DNA of 64,000 nt from Planctomycetota bacterium. GTDB taxonomy: Bacteria; Planctomycetota; Phycisphaerae; Phycisphaerales; UBA1924. Position 1 is the first letter of the stretch. Every line of letters begins with the position of its first letter. The DNA lies in contig JACTNA010000028.1 of assembly GCA_014584315.1 (NCBI GenBank), forward strand, positions 1 through 64,000, in the 5' to 3' direction. The position numbers and the translations under genes were made by a program. This document shows, piece by piece, positions 33,684 through 44,400 of the stretch. Under the pieces are notes generated by a model. The model was not told the DNA's origin. It ran no database searches and worked only from the letters and a program-made list of their open reading frames with translations.

Positions 33684-33747
33684 CCCTCCGGGGCAGGGTT
33701 TGCGGCCGGTTCCGGTCTGCCCTCGCCCCGTGCGCAGGAAGCCGCCC

Positions 33748-35322
33748 ATGCTCTCCCAGAACAGCCCGATCCGTTCCGTCCTGGCCGCCGCCGCTCTGGC
33801 CCTCACCGTGAGCGCGGCGTCGGCCCAGGTCTACTCCGCCCCGACGCCGGCCGCGGGGAAGAACCCCGTCCCGGCCCGCCTCGACAACCTCTACCAACTC
33901 GGCGTCTTCACCGACGGCACGGTGTTCTGGAACACCCTGCCGCCCCCGAACGGCGACGACGGCGACGACGGCGGCTCGACACGCGACTGCACCTTCGTGA
34001 GCACGCACACCGACGCGGACTTCAGCGGCGGCACGTTCACGGTGCAGGCGGGCTTCGCGGAGAAGGAGATCCTCGCCGCGTCGTACGTCATCTCGGCATC
34101 GCAGTTCCCCATCCGCATCGACCTGATGGAGTGCATCTTCGCGACGGTGAACGCCGTCGTCCCGACCACGACGCACTGGTCGGTGCTGGTCTGGGACGGC
34201 CCGCCGAACACCGGCATCCTCGTCGCCGAGTACTCGTCGGACGGGCTGATCCTGCCGCACATCGAGCTGCCGCCGGGGACGAACGGCGTGAACGTCGCGG
34301 TCTTCGTGGACCCGAACGACCCCGAGCAGATCATCATCAACAACGACAGCGGGACGAACCGCTTTTCCATCGGCTTCCGCATCGACAAGCACAACGACCA
34401 GACGCAGAACCCCTGCTTCACGCCCCCCCCCTCGAACCGCAACGCTTTCCCGACCACGGACGTCTCGGGCCTGGCGCAGCCCTCGCACAACTGGCTGTGG
34501 GGCGTGAACTGCGGTCCGCTCGGGTGCCCCGCCAACGGCGGGTGGTCCACCTTCGCCGCGCTCCCCACCTACTGCCGCCCCAGCGGCGACTGGGTGCTGC
34601 GCGCGACGTGGACCAGCCTCTCGTGCCAGCCGGGCGTCGGAGCGTGCTGCAAGACCGACGGCTCGTGCGTGCTCGCGACGGCCGCCGACTGCCAGAGCCT
34701 CGGCGGCACGTACAAGGGCGACGGCTCGAACTGCCAGACCGCCGACTGCCCGCAGCCCAACATCCCCTGCTGCTTCGAGTCCACCGGCGGGTGCGTCATG
34801 CTCAAGGAGTCCGACTGCATCGCCGCGGGCGGCATCCCGGGGCCGGCGGGCCAGACCTGCCAGACCTACGTCTGCTTCCCGATCGGCGCGGCGTGCCTGC
34901 CCGACGGCACCTGCATCGACGGCGTCTCGCCCGACGAGGCCGACGCGCTCGGCGCGGTCTTCCAGGGCGACGGCACCACCTGCGCCACCGTCGATTGCCC
35001 CGAGCCGGTCGGGGCGGCGTGCTTCCCGAACGGGTTCTGCCTCGTCCTCACCGAGTCCGACGCCATCAACGCGGGCGCGACGTGGATGGGGCCGGGCACG
35101 ACGTGCGACGACAACAACGGCGACGGCAAGGCGGACGCCTGCGAGCCGCCCGCCTGTGCCGCGGACTTCAACGGGGACACCGTCGTGAACTCGCTGGACT
35201 TCATCGCCTTCCTGAACGCCTACTCGGCGCAGGACTCGAGCGCGGACTTCAACGGGGACACCGTGATCAACTCGCTGGACTTCATCGCCTTCCTGAACGC
35301 CTACGTCGACGGCTGCCCGTGA
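33748..35322 (+). CDS. Secreted Cys-rich protein with C-terminal dockerin repeats
   Basis: The 524-residue protein starts with a Sec signal (AAAALALTVSAASA). A first half of about 290 residues is beta-rich and ends at a WNC/CG cluster (WGVNCGPLGC). Residues about 310-450 hold four Cys-rich units of the GACCxxDGSC/GDGxxC type. The C-terminus has two calcium-loop repeats (DFNGDTVVNSLDFIAFLNAY) separated by a Ser-rich linker, ending in GCP. The role of the first half is unknown; the repeats suggest adhesion or cell-surface attachment. It is on the + strand, opposite to the six dockerin genes that follow. Confidence 0.75.
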   Translation: MLSQNSPIRSVLAAAALALTVSAASAQVYSAPTPAAGKNPVPARLDNLYQLGVFTDGTVFWNTLPPPNGDDGDDGGSTRDCTFVSTHTDADFSGGTFTVQAGFAEKEILAASYVISASQFPIRIDLMECIFATVNAVVPTTTHWSVLVWDGPPNTGILVAEYSSDGLILPHIELPPGTNGVNVAVFVDPNDPEQIIINNDSGTNRFSIGFRIDKHNDQTQNPCFTPPPSNRNAFPTTDVSGLAQPSHNWLWGVNCGPLGCPANGGWSTFAALPTYCRPSGDWVLRATWTSLSCQPGVGACCKTDGSCVLATAADCQSLGGTYKGDGSNCQTADCPQPNIPCCFESTGGCVMLKESDCIAAGGIPGPAGQTCQTYVCFPIGAACLPDGTCIDGVSPDEADALGAVFQGDGTTCATVDCPEPVGAACFPNGFCLVLTESDAINAGATWMGPGTTCDDNNGDGKADACEPPACAADFNGDTVVNSLDFIAFLNAYSAQDSSADFNGDTVINSLDFIAFLNAYVDGCP

Positions 35323-35375
35323 TCGCGCGGCGACCGCGCCGCCTGCCGCCCGCGCGGCGTGCCGCGGTTCGCGGG

Positions 35376-36200
35376 TCAATCGCACCCGGCGACGAAGGCG
35401 TTGAGGTACGCCAGCACGTCCAGGGAGTTCACGAGGGTGTCGCCGTTGAAGTCGGCCGACGGGTCGCCGGCGGTGTACGCGTTCAGGAACGCCAGGAAGT
35501 CTAGCGTGTTCACGATCGTGTCGCCGTTGAAGTCGGCCTTGCACTCCGGCGGCGGGACGGGGCCGGAGGCGACGATGGTCGCGGTCCCGTCGAGCGTGGT
35601 CTGCACGCCCTCGACCTCGCCCTCGACGGCGAAGGTCATCGTGCTGGTCAGCACGACCTGATCGCCGATGACCCAGACCGTGCCGGAGAAGGCCGTCTCC
35701 ATCGCGCCGAAGTCCGCGAGGTCGAACTCGCCGGAGCCGATCAGCGGGCCGATGATCGGCCCGCTCCCGACGTAGGCCCCGTCCCCGGTCAGGAGCGCCT
35801 CGACGGCCGGGAAGGTGAACTCGCCCGCGCCGTCGACGCCCACCGGCCCGGTCGGCGTGCCGGGGTTGGCGTAAGACGCCGCCACGTTCGTCAGCGTGAT
35901 CTTCAGCGTGCCGATGAAGGGCCCCCAACTGAAGTCGTACACCATCGCGTTCGTGAGCGCGAAGTGGAAATCGTGCATCACGATCGCGGTCGGCGTGCCG
36001 TAGTCGTCCAGTTCGACGCCGACGCTCCCCGCGATCGGCGAGGACTCCGTGTCGCAGCGCTCGCCGAGGCCGGGGTCGAGACAGATGCGCGCCGTGATCG
36101 ACGACTGCGAGGGGTCCACCTCGAGGTCCGCGATCTGCCCCGACGCCGCCGACGCCGCGCCCAGCACGCCGACCAGCGCGATCGCACGTCCCGTTCTCAT
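35376..36200 (-). CDS. Small secreted beta protein with dockerin repeats
   Basis: The 274-residue protein has a signal (IALVGVLGAASAASG), a beta-sandwich-like body of about 170 residues that begins IADLEVDPSQSSITARICLD (reminiscent of choice-of-anchor or PEP-CTERM-type surface proteins), and two C-terminal dockerin loops (DFNGDTIVNTLDFLAFLNAY, DFNGDTLVNSLDVLAYLNAF) ending GCD. No catalytic motif is seen. Convergent with the gene at 33748 with 53 bases between stops. Confidence 0.7.
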   Translation of the reverse strand: MRTGRAIALVGVLGAASAASGQIADLEVDPSQSSITARICLDPGLGERCDTESSPIAGSVGVELDDYGTPTAIVMHDFHFALTNAMVYDFSWGPFIGTLKITLTNVAASYANPGTPTGPVGVDGAGEFTFPAVEALLTGDGAYVGSGPIIGPLIGSGEFDLADFGAMETAFSGTVWVIGDQVVLTSTMTFAVEGEVEGVQTTLDGTATIVASGPVPPPECKADFNGDTIVNTLDFLAFLNAYTAGDPSADFNGDTLVNSLDVLAYLNAFVAGCD

Positions 36201-36230
36201 GGTTTCGCTCCGTTGGTTCGGCGTCGCGGG

Positions 36231-39032
36231 TCAGCCGCGACACGCCGTCCACAGGTTGAGGAACAGCAGAAAGTCCATCGTATCGACCTTCGTATCGCCG
36301 TTCAGGTCCGCGGACGGGTCCCCCGCGGCGTACCGGTTCAGGTACACGAGGAAGTCCAGCGTGTCCGTCGTGCCGTCCTGGTTCAGGTCCGCTTCGCAGA
36401 AGCACCGCTCGGGACCGACCGACGCGACCCACGTCCGCCACGAGCCGTTGACGTTGTACTCATGGTGCGCCCAGAACGTCCGCCCGTCCACGGGGTCCAC
36501 CTCGACGGCCGAATAGTCGCCCCACCGGCTGGTCTGGTAGGGCGCGTTGGACTCGACCAGCGTGATCGGCGATCCCATCGTTCCCGGCGGGTCGCACGGC
36601 AGGCGGTAGACCAGCCCCATCGAGATGTACTCGGTCGGCGACGACCGCGCGTAGCACACCGCCGCCGAGCCGTCGTCCGCCACCGTGATCGACGAGAAGT
36701 ACGTCCGCACCGTCGGCCCGAGGTCGACGTTGCCGGACTGCACGAGCGTGGGGTTGTTGCCCGAGGTCGGCCACCCGTTCATCGCCACCTCGTACCACCG
36801 CGCCAGCACCCGGTCGCTGTTGATGTGGTGCGTCGCCCAGAGCGACCCGTTCCGGTACGCCACCGACCAGAACCGGGCGTCGAACGCGGTCGGTCGCACG
36901 CTCGTCCCCAGTTGCGGCGGGTTCTCCGGGCGGCCGTAGGTCGGCACGCCGAGCGAGTAGTCCGTCACGACCGGCGTCGTGAGCAGGTTGCGGATGGCGA
37001 TCAGACGTACCGAGGTGTTGCTGGTCTGCTCGCGGTGCTCGATCAGGTACAGCGCGGGCGGGTTGTCATAACTCACCGGTGGGATGCCGGCGGACTGCGT
37101 GCTCGTCGTCAGCGTGAACGACTTGGTGATCGCCGGCGGGCTGCCCGCGAGCATCGATGCCTTGTCGAAGATGTAGACCGGGTAGTTCGAGCCAAGCCCG
37201 AACCCGTCGCCCGTAACGACGACCGCGTCGTCCGTCACGCCGATGTTGGGCGAGTCGAAGAGGTTCCCCGCCAGCCCGGTCGTTTCGAGTCGGTACTTGT
37301 ACCACGTGCCGTTCGGGTTGCTGTCGTCCGAGACCGCGATCAGCACGTAGGAGCGGTTGCCGGGCGCGTACGCCTCGGCCGCCATGGCGAAGAAGCGCCC
37401 CGTCAACTCGTCGTAGAGCACCTCGGGGTCGAAGACGAATCCCGTCGCCCCGACCGAGCCCCAGAACCCGAACGAGTCCTCGATCTCGTCCTGGAAGGTC
37501 TTGGTGCCGTCCTTCTGGAAGAACGCGATCGCGCCGTTGGTCATCACGACGACGTGGCCCGGACCGACGGCCATGTGGGGGTCTGGCGGCGTCCAGCCCG
37601 TGCTCGTGATCGCCGTGAATCCCACGCCGCGCGGCGTGAACTCGAACTCGCGCTCGGCGTGCTCGATGTCGCGCGGGTCGAAGGTCGGGGGCTCGTGCGG
37701 CCCCGGCCCCTGCGCGAGCACGATCCGCCCGTCCTCGTCGCGGTCCGGCAGCGCGGGCTTCATCGCCTCGGTCACGCCGCGCTCGCCCGCAGGCTCGGGC
37801 AGCGACTCCGCCAGCATCGTGACGTGCGCCGCGGACGAGTCGCCCAGCCCGCCGTCGCCCGACCACGCGCAGAGCATCGTGCCATCGGGCGCGAACGCGA
37901 GGCGCGCCGTCGCGGCCGCGGTGCGCATCGTCTGCGGGCCTTCGCTGCGCTCGGTGACGCGGAACTCTCCCGACCGCGCCGCGAGCGACGCCGAGAACAA
38001 CCGTCCGAACACGCCCGGCTCGCCGTCGGTCAGCCCGTTGAAGGCCACCGCGATCGTGCCGTCGGGCGCGACGGCGACCGCCGCGCCGGTCTGCGGCCCG
38101 GGCGTCGCGCCGCTCACGACGACCGGCGCGGCGTCGGTCGGGACGGCGCGCGCATCCAGCAGTCGCGCCAGCACGCCGTAGTCGTCGCCGTCGCTCTCGG
38201 CGTCGAGCCACGCGACGACGTAGCCGTCGTCCGTTGCGGCCAGCGCGGGTTCGATCTGCGACGCGGCGGGCGCCGCGGTGACGGCGCTCGGCGTGCCCAG
38301 CGCGATGCCCTCGGGGTCGAACGCCCGCACGCGCACGCCCGCGGGCAGCATCGGCGGCCCCTCGAACGCCGTCCACGCGATGGCGAACGAGCCGTCCTCG
38401 CGCACCGCGACGGCGGGCGTCGTCTGCGCGCCGTCGTCGCTCCTGGCCACGATGAACTCCGGCCCGAGCGGCGCGCCATCCGCGCCCAGCAGGCGCGCGG
38501 TCACGCGCCGCGGCGCGCCCGGCTCGACGCTCTCCCACGCGACGATCGCCGAGCCGTCCGGGCGCGCGGCGATGACGGGCGAGGCCTGCTCGCCGCGCCA
38601 CGTCTCGTTGACAAGGATCTCCTCGCCGCCCACGAAACCCGGGCCGAACCGGCGCGCGATGATCGAGCCGGCGTGCCCGTCCTGTCCGTGCGACTGCCAG
38701 ACGACCCATGCGCCACCGTCGCGCGTGGCGGCGGCGTCCGGCGCGAACTGGTGCGAGCGCGTCCAGAGGTTGATCTGCGTCTCCTCGCCGATCGCCACGC
38801 CCGCGCCGTCGAACCGCTGCCCGTACACGCCGTAGGACCCGACCTGCTGTCGGCGGCTCGTCCACACGACCAGCGAGCCGCCGCCTTCCATCACGGCCAG
38901 GGCGGCGTCGGTCTGCGCGCTCGAGGTGTAGGTGCTCGCACGCCACTCGGCCCGCGACAGGGGACGGTCATCGGCGACCGGGTGGGGACAGGCCAGGACG
39001 GCGCAGGTCGAGGCGATCAGGGCGGCGTGCAT
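36231..39032 (-). CDS. Large secreted beta-propeller-like protein with dockerin repeats
   Basis: The 933-residue protein starts MHAALIASTCAVLACP, a signal that could be a lipoprotein type. Residues about 60-420 hold repeats of the form AALAVMEGGGSLVVWTS, GGAWVVWQSHGQDG, SFAIAWTAFEG, each about 50 residues, as in beta-propeller or FG-GAP-like surface proteins. Residues 450-850 form a second domain with GFTAITSTGWTPPDPHMAVGPGHVVVMTNGAIAFF, possibly another propeller. It ends with two calcium loops (DLNQDGTTDTLDFLVYLNRY and a second). GGGGAGGAG precedes the start. Function unknown. Confidence 0.7.
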   Translation of the reverse strand: MHAALIASTCAVLACPHPVADDRPLSRAEWRASTYTSSAQTDAALAVMEGGGSLVVWTSRRQQVGSYGVYGQRFDGAGVAIGEETQINLWTRSHQFAPDAAATRDGGAWVVWQSHGQDGHAGSIIARRFGPGFVGGEEILVNETWRGEQASPVIAARPDGSAIVAWESVEPGAPRRVTARLLGADGAPLGPEFIVARSDDGAQTTPAVAVREDGSFAIAWTAFEGPPMLPAGVRVRAFDPEGIALGTPSAVTAAPAASQIEPALAATDDGYVVAWLDAESDGDDYGVLARLLDARAVPTDAAPVVVSGATPGPQTGAAVAVAPDGTIAVAFNGLTDGEPGVFGRLFSASLAARSGEFRVTERSEGPQTMRTAAATARLAFAPDGTMLCAWSGDGGLGDSSAAHVTMLAESLPEPAGERGVTEAMKPALPDRDEDGRIVLAQGPGPHEPPTFDPRDIEHAEREFEFTPRGVGFTAITSTGWTPPDPHMAVGPGHVVVMTNGAIAFFQKDGTKTFQDEIEDSFGFWGSVGATGFVFDPEVLYDELTGRFFAMAAEAYAPGNRSYVLIAVSDDSNPNGTWYKYRLETTGLAGNLFDSPNIGVTDDAVVVTGDGFGLGSNYPVYIFDKASMLAGSPPAITKSFTLTTSTQSAGIPPVSYDNPPALYLIEHREQTSNTSVRLIAIRNLLTTPVVTDYSLGVPTYGRPENPPQLGTSVRPTAFDARFWSVAYRNGSLWATHHINSDRVLARWYEVAMNGWPTSGNNPTLVQSGNVDLGPTVRTYFSSITVADDGSAAVCYARSSPTEYISMGLVYRLPCDPPGTMGSPITLVESNAPYQTSRWGDYSAVEVDPVDGRTFWAHHEYNVNGSWRTWVASVGPERCFCEADLNQDGTTDTLDFLVYLNRYAAGDPSADLNGDTKVDTMDFLLFLNLWTACRG

Positions 39033-39196
39033 CACGGTTCGACTCCTCCCCCGTGTTCGAGACGGCGCGGGGCCGCCGGCGGCAGTCCGGCGGGCCGACA
39101 CCAACCTACGGCCTCACGCCCCTCGATGCAACGGTTTTCGCGCCGACTCGACCCTTCGCGTGCGTCGACAGGCGGGGAGTTCCCCCCCTGCGCGGG

Positions 39197-41377
39197 TCAG
39201 GGGCACCCGGCGGCGTAGGCGTTGAGGTAGGCGAGGAAGTCGATGGTGGAGATCAGGCCGTCGTCGTTGAGGTCGGCCCGCGGGTTCTGGGCCGACCAGT
39301 CCGCGAGGAAGGCGATGAAGTCGATGCTGTTGACCGCGCCGTCACGGGACCAGTCGGCCACGCAGTCCGCGTGGCGCCAGCGCGAGGCGGGGATCGGCTG
39401 TCGCGGCAGGCCCGGCCCCTCCGCGCGCACGATCAGCCCCGCGCTCCCCGAGTTCTCGAAGAACTCGACGCGCAGGCGGTGCAGGCCCGCCTCGAGCGCG
39501 GCGGGCGCGGAGCGTTCCTGCATGCCGTGCTGCCCGTCGTTGTTCACGAGCAGCGAATCGCCCAGGTACAGCATCGACCCGTCGTCGGACTCGACCGACA
39601 GCACGTACAGACCGGTCTCGGGCGCCTTGAAGTACCCGTCGAAAACCGCGCCGACGAAGTTGGACCGCCCGCTGGTGGCGAACTGCCCGCCCGAGGAGGG
39701 GTAGTCCACGTTCGGCACGATGTCGAACTTGTACGGGGTCAACGCCGAGTAGTCGGGCATCGAGCTGCTGGGCGGGATCACGTAGTACGCGACCGAGACG
39801 CCGGGCGCGGTCACGCCGGGCTGGTCCGCGGGCCGAGGCTCGATCACGTCCACGAACACCTCGCCCAGGTCGTACCCAGCGCCCTCGCGGTACAGGTAGT
39901 ACTCGAAGCGGTCCGCCCCGGTGTAGCCCTGCGGCGGGACGTAGAGCGCCTCGTCGCGCCCGCCCTCGCCCGTCCCCTGCGAGATCGACACCGACCCGCC
40001 CTGATCCGAGATGCCCTGCACCGTCGAGAGCACGATCCCGTCGCAGTTCAGCGCGGCATCGTTCTTCAGCACGTCGATCCGCGTCGAAGCGTCGCGCATC
40101 ACGGACGCCGCGTCGTCCACCGCGAACAGGCGGTTCGTCAGGTTGCACGGCGCCTGGAACTGCAGGTAGAACAGGATCCGGTCGATGACGAGCGGCCCGA
40201 AGCGCAGCACGATGTTCGTCATCCCGCCCGGGCAGGTGTGGCAGTACGACATGATCGTCCCGCCCCAGGCATCCGAGCAGTCCCCAAGCCCGCACTTGTC
40301 GATGGGCGGCTCGTACCCGTCGTGGGTGTGGAGGGTGCCGAAGTTGTGCCCGAGTTCGTGCGCGACGACCATCAGGTCCCAGTTCCCGCTGTGATGGTCC
40401 TGGAGCGGGTAGGGGAACCACCCGCCGACGCCGGAGACCGCGTACCCCCAGTCCTTCGAGCACATCACGCTCACGTACGCGACGCCGCCGCCGAAGTTGC
40501 CCGAGAACAGGTGCGCCAGGTCGCGCTGCACGCTCCCCTTCGTCGCGCGCCAGTGGCTGAGCAACTCGCCGAGGCGGTCGCTCCCGCCGTAGGGGTCGTC
40601 GTCCTGCGCGAAGACTCGCAGGTACGGCACGACGAGGCGGACGTTGAGTTCGTAGGTGTAGATCTCGCTGACCGCGGCCATCAGCGTGAGGGCGTAGGCC
40701 GCCGAGGCGTCCGCGTTGCCGCCGAACAACCACGCCGTGTACTCGTAGTCGGAGTCGATCGCCACCCGCGCCACGCGGCACGGACCGTTGCGCGCGCCCT
40801 CGCCGCCCTCGCCGGCCTCCGCCATCGCCAGACCGAGCGGGTCGTGCGTCGCGGCGTCCACGTGGCACATCCAGTCCGGCTGCATGTGGTCCGGCAGGTC
40901 GGCGACGTCGTAGACGACGTGCGGGCCTTCGACGCCCGTCGGCGGCGGGACCAGCGCGAAGCGCTTCCCCTCGGTCTCGATCAGGGCGTGGCTACCCCAC
41001 GGAGAGAGGCTCAAGAACACCCGCGAATCGGCGTCGCCCTCGACCGTCCCGCGCAGCGTGACGACCTCGGGGCGGGGCATGGGCACCTCGCCCTGGGCCG
41101 TCACGACCAGCACCTCCGCGTCCGGCGCGAGCACGTCGAACGCCTCGAGCCGGAGGTCCACCGACCCGCCGGGGATGGGGAAGCCGGTCAGCGTCACGTC
41201 GCTCGCGCGGAAGCGGTCGAGGTCGCCTGAGTCGATCGTCACCGCCACGAACGGCTCGAACCCCGCGCCGGCCTCTCCACGCACGGGCGCGACGGGCGAG
41301 ACGCGGACATCCTGCGCGACCAGCGCGGACGCGAACGAGGCGAGCACGGCGACGACGGTCAGGCAGGTGCAGCGCAC
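39197..41377 (-). CDS. Secreted zincin metalloprotease with PA14 and dockerin repeats
   Basis: The 726-residue protein starts with GTG and a signal (LTVVAVLASFASALVAQ). The zinc site is HELGHNFGTLH (H340, E341, H344, H350), followed by the Met-turn GGTIMSYC, so it is a reprolysin/M12-like protease. A prodomain of about 200 residues precedes it. Residues about 520-640 fit a PA14 domain (TGLYVLSVESDDGSMLYLGD), a sugar-binding fold. Two calcium loops (SRDGAVNSIDFIAFL and DLNDDGLISTIDFLAYL) end in GCP. The enzyme probably acts outside the cell on protein or glycoprotein. Confidence 0.85.
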   Translation of the reverse strand: MRCTCLTVVAVLASFASALVAQDVRVSPVAPVRGEAGAGFEPFVAVTIDSGDLDRFRASDVTLTGFPIPGGSVDLRLEAFDVLAPDAEVLVVTAQGEVPMPRPEVVTLRGTVEGDADSRVFLSLSPWGSHALIETEGKRFALVPPPTGVEGPHVVYDVADLPDHMQPDWMCHVDAATHDPLGLAMAEAGEGGEGARNGPCRVARVAIDSDYEYTAWLFGGNADASAAYALTLMAAVSEIYTYELNVRLVVPYLRVFAQDDDPYGGSDRLGELLSHWRATKGSVQRDLAHLFSGNFGGGVAYVSVMCSKDWGYAVSGVGGWFPYPLQDHHSGNWDLMVVAHELGHNFGTLHTHDGYEPPIDKCGLGDCSDAWGGTIMSYCHTCPGGMTNIVLRFGPLVIDRILFYLQFQAPCNLTNRLFAVDDAASVMRDASTRIDVLKNDAALNCDGIVLSTVQGISDQGGSVSISQGTGEGGRDEALYVPPQGYTGADRFEYYLYREGAGYDLGEVFVDVIEPRPADQPGVTAPGVSVAYYVIPPSSSMPDYSALTPYKFDIVPNVDYPSSGGQFATSGRSNFVGAVFDGYFKAPETGLYVLSVESDDGSMLYLGDSLLVNNDGQHGMQERSAPAALEAGLHRLRVEFFENSGSAGLIVRAEGPGLPRQPIPASRWRHADCVADWSRDGAVNSIDFIAFLADWSAQNPRADLNDDGLISTIDFLAYLNAYAAGCP

Positions 41378-41416
41378 GGCGCTTCTCCGGGTAGAGGGGG
41401 GACTGGGTTCCGAATC

Positions 41417-41444
41417 AGCGGCCCACGGTCTCCCGTGGGCCGCT
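41417..41444 (-). terminator. 12-bp stem with GAGA tetraloop after the subtilase gene
   Basis: Minus-strand AGCGGCCCACGG-GAGA-CCGTGGGCCGCT is a perfect 12-base-pair hairpin 50 bases after the S8 stop. A T-run is absent, so termination strength is uncertain; the stem may protect the 3' end. Confidence 0.55.
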
Positions 41445-41495
41445 CGTGGTCGCGTGTCGAGGGCGTGGCGCGGCCTCGCGCCCGCCCGCGCGGGC

Positions 41496-44400
41496 TTAGT
41501 CGCACCCGGCCGTGTAGGCGTTCAGGAACGCGAGCACGTCGAGGGTGTTGAGCACGGTGTCGCCGTTGAAGTCCGCGCTCGGGTCGCCCGAGTTGTAGGC
41601 GTTGAGGAAGGCGAGGACGTCGAGGGTGTTGACGACCGTGTCGCCGTTGAAGTCCGCGGGGCAGGACTCGTCCTCGCATTCGAACCCGAACAACTCGAAG
41701 TCGTCGACGAGCGCCTCGACCAGCGAGTCAGGCGCGAGGTCCTCGGCGATGAATCGCAGGCTGATCGTCCCGTTGGGCGTGGCCAGCCCGCGCGAGGAGA
41801 CCATCTGCTGGTACCACCCGCCGTCCGCGATCGGGCCGCCCGGTCCGACGACCTCGGCGGTGTTCCACGCCGCGCCGTCGCTGGACATCTGCACCGTGAA
41901 GGCGTCCTGGTTGGGGCTGTTCCCGCGTGAGTTCGTGTACCACCGCCAGTACTTCACCAGCGCGTAGGGGTACCCCGCGATGTTGAAACTCGGGCTTTGC
42001 AGCGTCGTGCGCCCGCCGTCGACGTCGCGCGAGTTCGCGTTCGCGCCCGCCTGCCCGTCGGTGACCCAGCAGGCCACGCCGCCGTCGGTGTGGTCCTCGC
42101 CGGGCTGGACGACGAACCCGTTGTTGACGGTCTGCTGCGGCGTCATGCGGTTCCAGAGGCCGGCGGTCGCGGTGTCGCCCGGCGCGCCGCTCGTCCAGCC
42201 GGAGTTGAACTCGAAGAAGTCCGTGAGCAGGGCGACGACGGACCCGACGATGGACTGCTGGGGCGCGTACCCGCCCAGGTCAGGCTCCGACACGAGTCCG
42301 GACTCGACGCTCTCGGCCGTCGCGTAGTACTCGGCGACCATCCCGCAGGGGAATCCGGGCAGCGTGGCCCGGTAGACGTCGCCGCCCTGATGCACGAGCG
42401 GCACGCTGGTGAACGAGCCGACCGCCCCCGCGCGGTAGTAGAGCGTGGGGCTGTCGACGATCAGGGTGTCGGTCCCCGGTGCGACCATCACGTCGAGGTC
42501 GAAGGGGGTGAGCGGCGTGAGCGACGCCGGTGCGTTGAGGAAGGCGACCTGCAGCGGCAGTTCCTGGGCCACCTGGCCGGTCACGACCAGCGCGTAGCCC
42601 TGCTTGCCCTGCTGCACGCCCGCGCCGATGACGCGCGCCGTCCAGACGCCGGACTGCGGCGAGTTCAGGTGGACCTGCTCGACGTTGTTGCGGTCGTCCT
42701 TGCTGCCTCCGGGCACGCTGACGCCGCCGCTGAACACGTTGCCCTTGTAGACCGTCCCGCCCGGCGAGAGGACTTCGAGGTCGAGGTCGTTGATCGCCGC
42801 GAACGAGGCGCCGGCGCTCGCCGCCACGTCCGTCCAGACGAGCGTGACGCGGAGTTGCTCGGCCGCGCCGGTGATGTTGAACTGCACCTGCTCGCTCTGC
42901 CCGGTGTTGAGGCCGACGGCGTTGCGCACGTCGCGGACGAGCATGGTGCGCACGTCGCCGGGGAAGTAGAGCGCGACGTCCGCGAGCAGACGCCCCCAGC
43001 CCTCCTGATTGCTCGGGTAGCCGGAGACGCCCGTCATGTCCACCGCGCCGTTGATCAGCGTCGCCTTCACGAGCGCGCCGCTGGGTGTGATCTGGTCCGA
43101 GGGCTTGGGCGAACCGGAGGGGTAGTACCCGTCGGCGTAGTACTGGCGCACCAGCGCGCCCATGCCCGCGATCGCGGGGCTGGCCATCGAGGTCCCGGTC
43201 GCCGTCGTCGTGCTGCACGACGAGGAGTTGAGGCTCGAGTTCGTGCTGCACCCCGGCGCGTAGATCTCGGGCTTGCGCCGCCCGTCGCTGGTGGGGCCGG
43301 TCCCGCCGGTGCAGTGCTGGCCCTGGTTGGGCGTGTCGCGCGACGCGCCGACCGCCAGCAGGTTCTTGGCGTTCTCGGGGTTCTTGAGCGTGTTCGTGTT
43401 CGTCACCGCCAGGTAGACCTGGCTGTCCTCGTAGGTGTGCTGGAAGCGGTCGAACCCGCGGCAGAGGCCGTCGTACTGCGTGGTCCCGTCGTTGCCCCAA
43501 CTGTTGGTGTGGTCGCGCCCGGTCTGGTTGTGGTGCGTTTCCAGGCGCAAGAAGATCGCCGTCTCGCTGAACGACGGGATGGTGTTGTAGACGATCTTCG
43601 CCAGGTACGCCATGCCGCGCGTGTCGTTGTTGGTCCCGTTGTCGCCCGCGGCGGTCCCGGCCACGTGGGTCCCGTGGAACTGCGACCCGAGCGACGTGTT
43701 GTAGGCGAGGATCTTCCGGTGGTTCGGGCCGATCGGGTTCACGGAGTCCAGGAAGGAGCAGTGGTTCACGTTGATCTTGTCGTCGATGACCCCGACCACC
43801 TGCCCCGCGCCCGTCAGCCCGTTGGTGTACAACTTGAGGTCGTTGGTGATGTTGGTCTGGAGGATCCAGCGCGTCGTGTTGTTGCGCAGCGTGATCTCGG
43901 GGAAGTCCTCGACGAACTGGACGCCGGCGACCTTCGCGATCGCACCGGCCGCCATCGTCGGCGCCTCGACGTGCAGCGAGGCGTGCGTGCCGATCCAGTC
44001 CACCGACGCGACCCTCACGCCGGGGATCGCCGCCACGGCCTGCACCGTCGCGTGCAACTCGGCGTCGAGGAACAACTCCACCAGGAACTGCGACATCCCC
44101 TGCCCCGCCAGCGCTTGGCGCTCCAGCGTCGTGAACCGCCGCTGCCCGATCTCGGGCGCGAGTTTCCACGCGTCGTCGAACGCCGACCACCAGCGCACGA
44201 ACCCGAGCGCTCCCAGCGCGCCCGCGTCCGCGCCCTCCAGCCGCACGATCCACGAGTTCATCGGCAGGTAGTCGCCCAGCCACACGCCCGCGGCGTGCAG
44301 CGCGTCTCGGCGCGCCGGCGTCATCGGGCCGTCCAACTGGATCACCCACCGCCCCGGCTGCCCGGCCAGCGCGGCGACGCCCGGGCGGCCGGCCGTCGTG

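Larger units (their letters stand above)
33333..33747. other. Gene-free region between met operon and dockerin gene
   Basis: This divergent region carries the riboswitch leader and promoter of the minus-strand operon, and the promoter of the plus-strand gene. Nothing else was found. Confidence 0.7.

Noticed and set aside
35150-35320. Tandem DNA repeat in dockerin regions as a mobile element
   Set aside because: The repetition reflects protein-level calcium-loop duplication within coding sequence.
35964-39218. 1084-residue + strand ORF antisense to dockerin proteins
   Set aside because: Low-complexity Arg/Val/Asp composition and no start context; a shadow.
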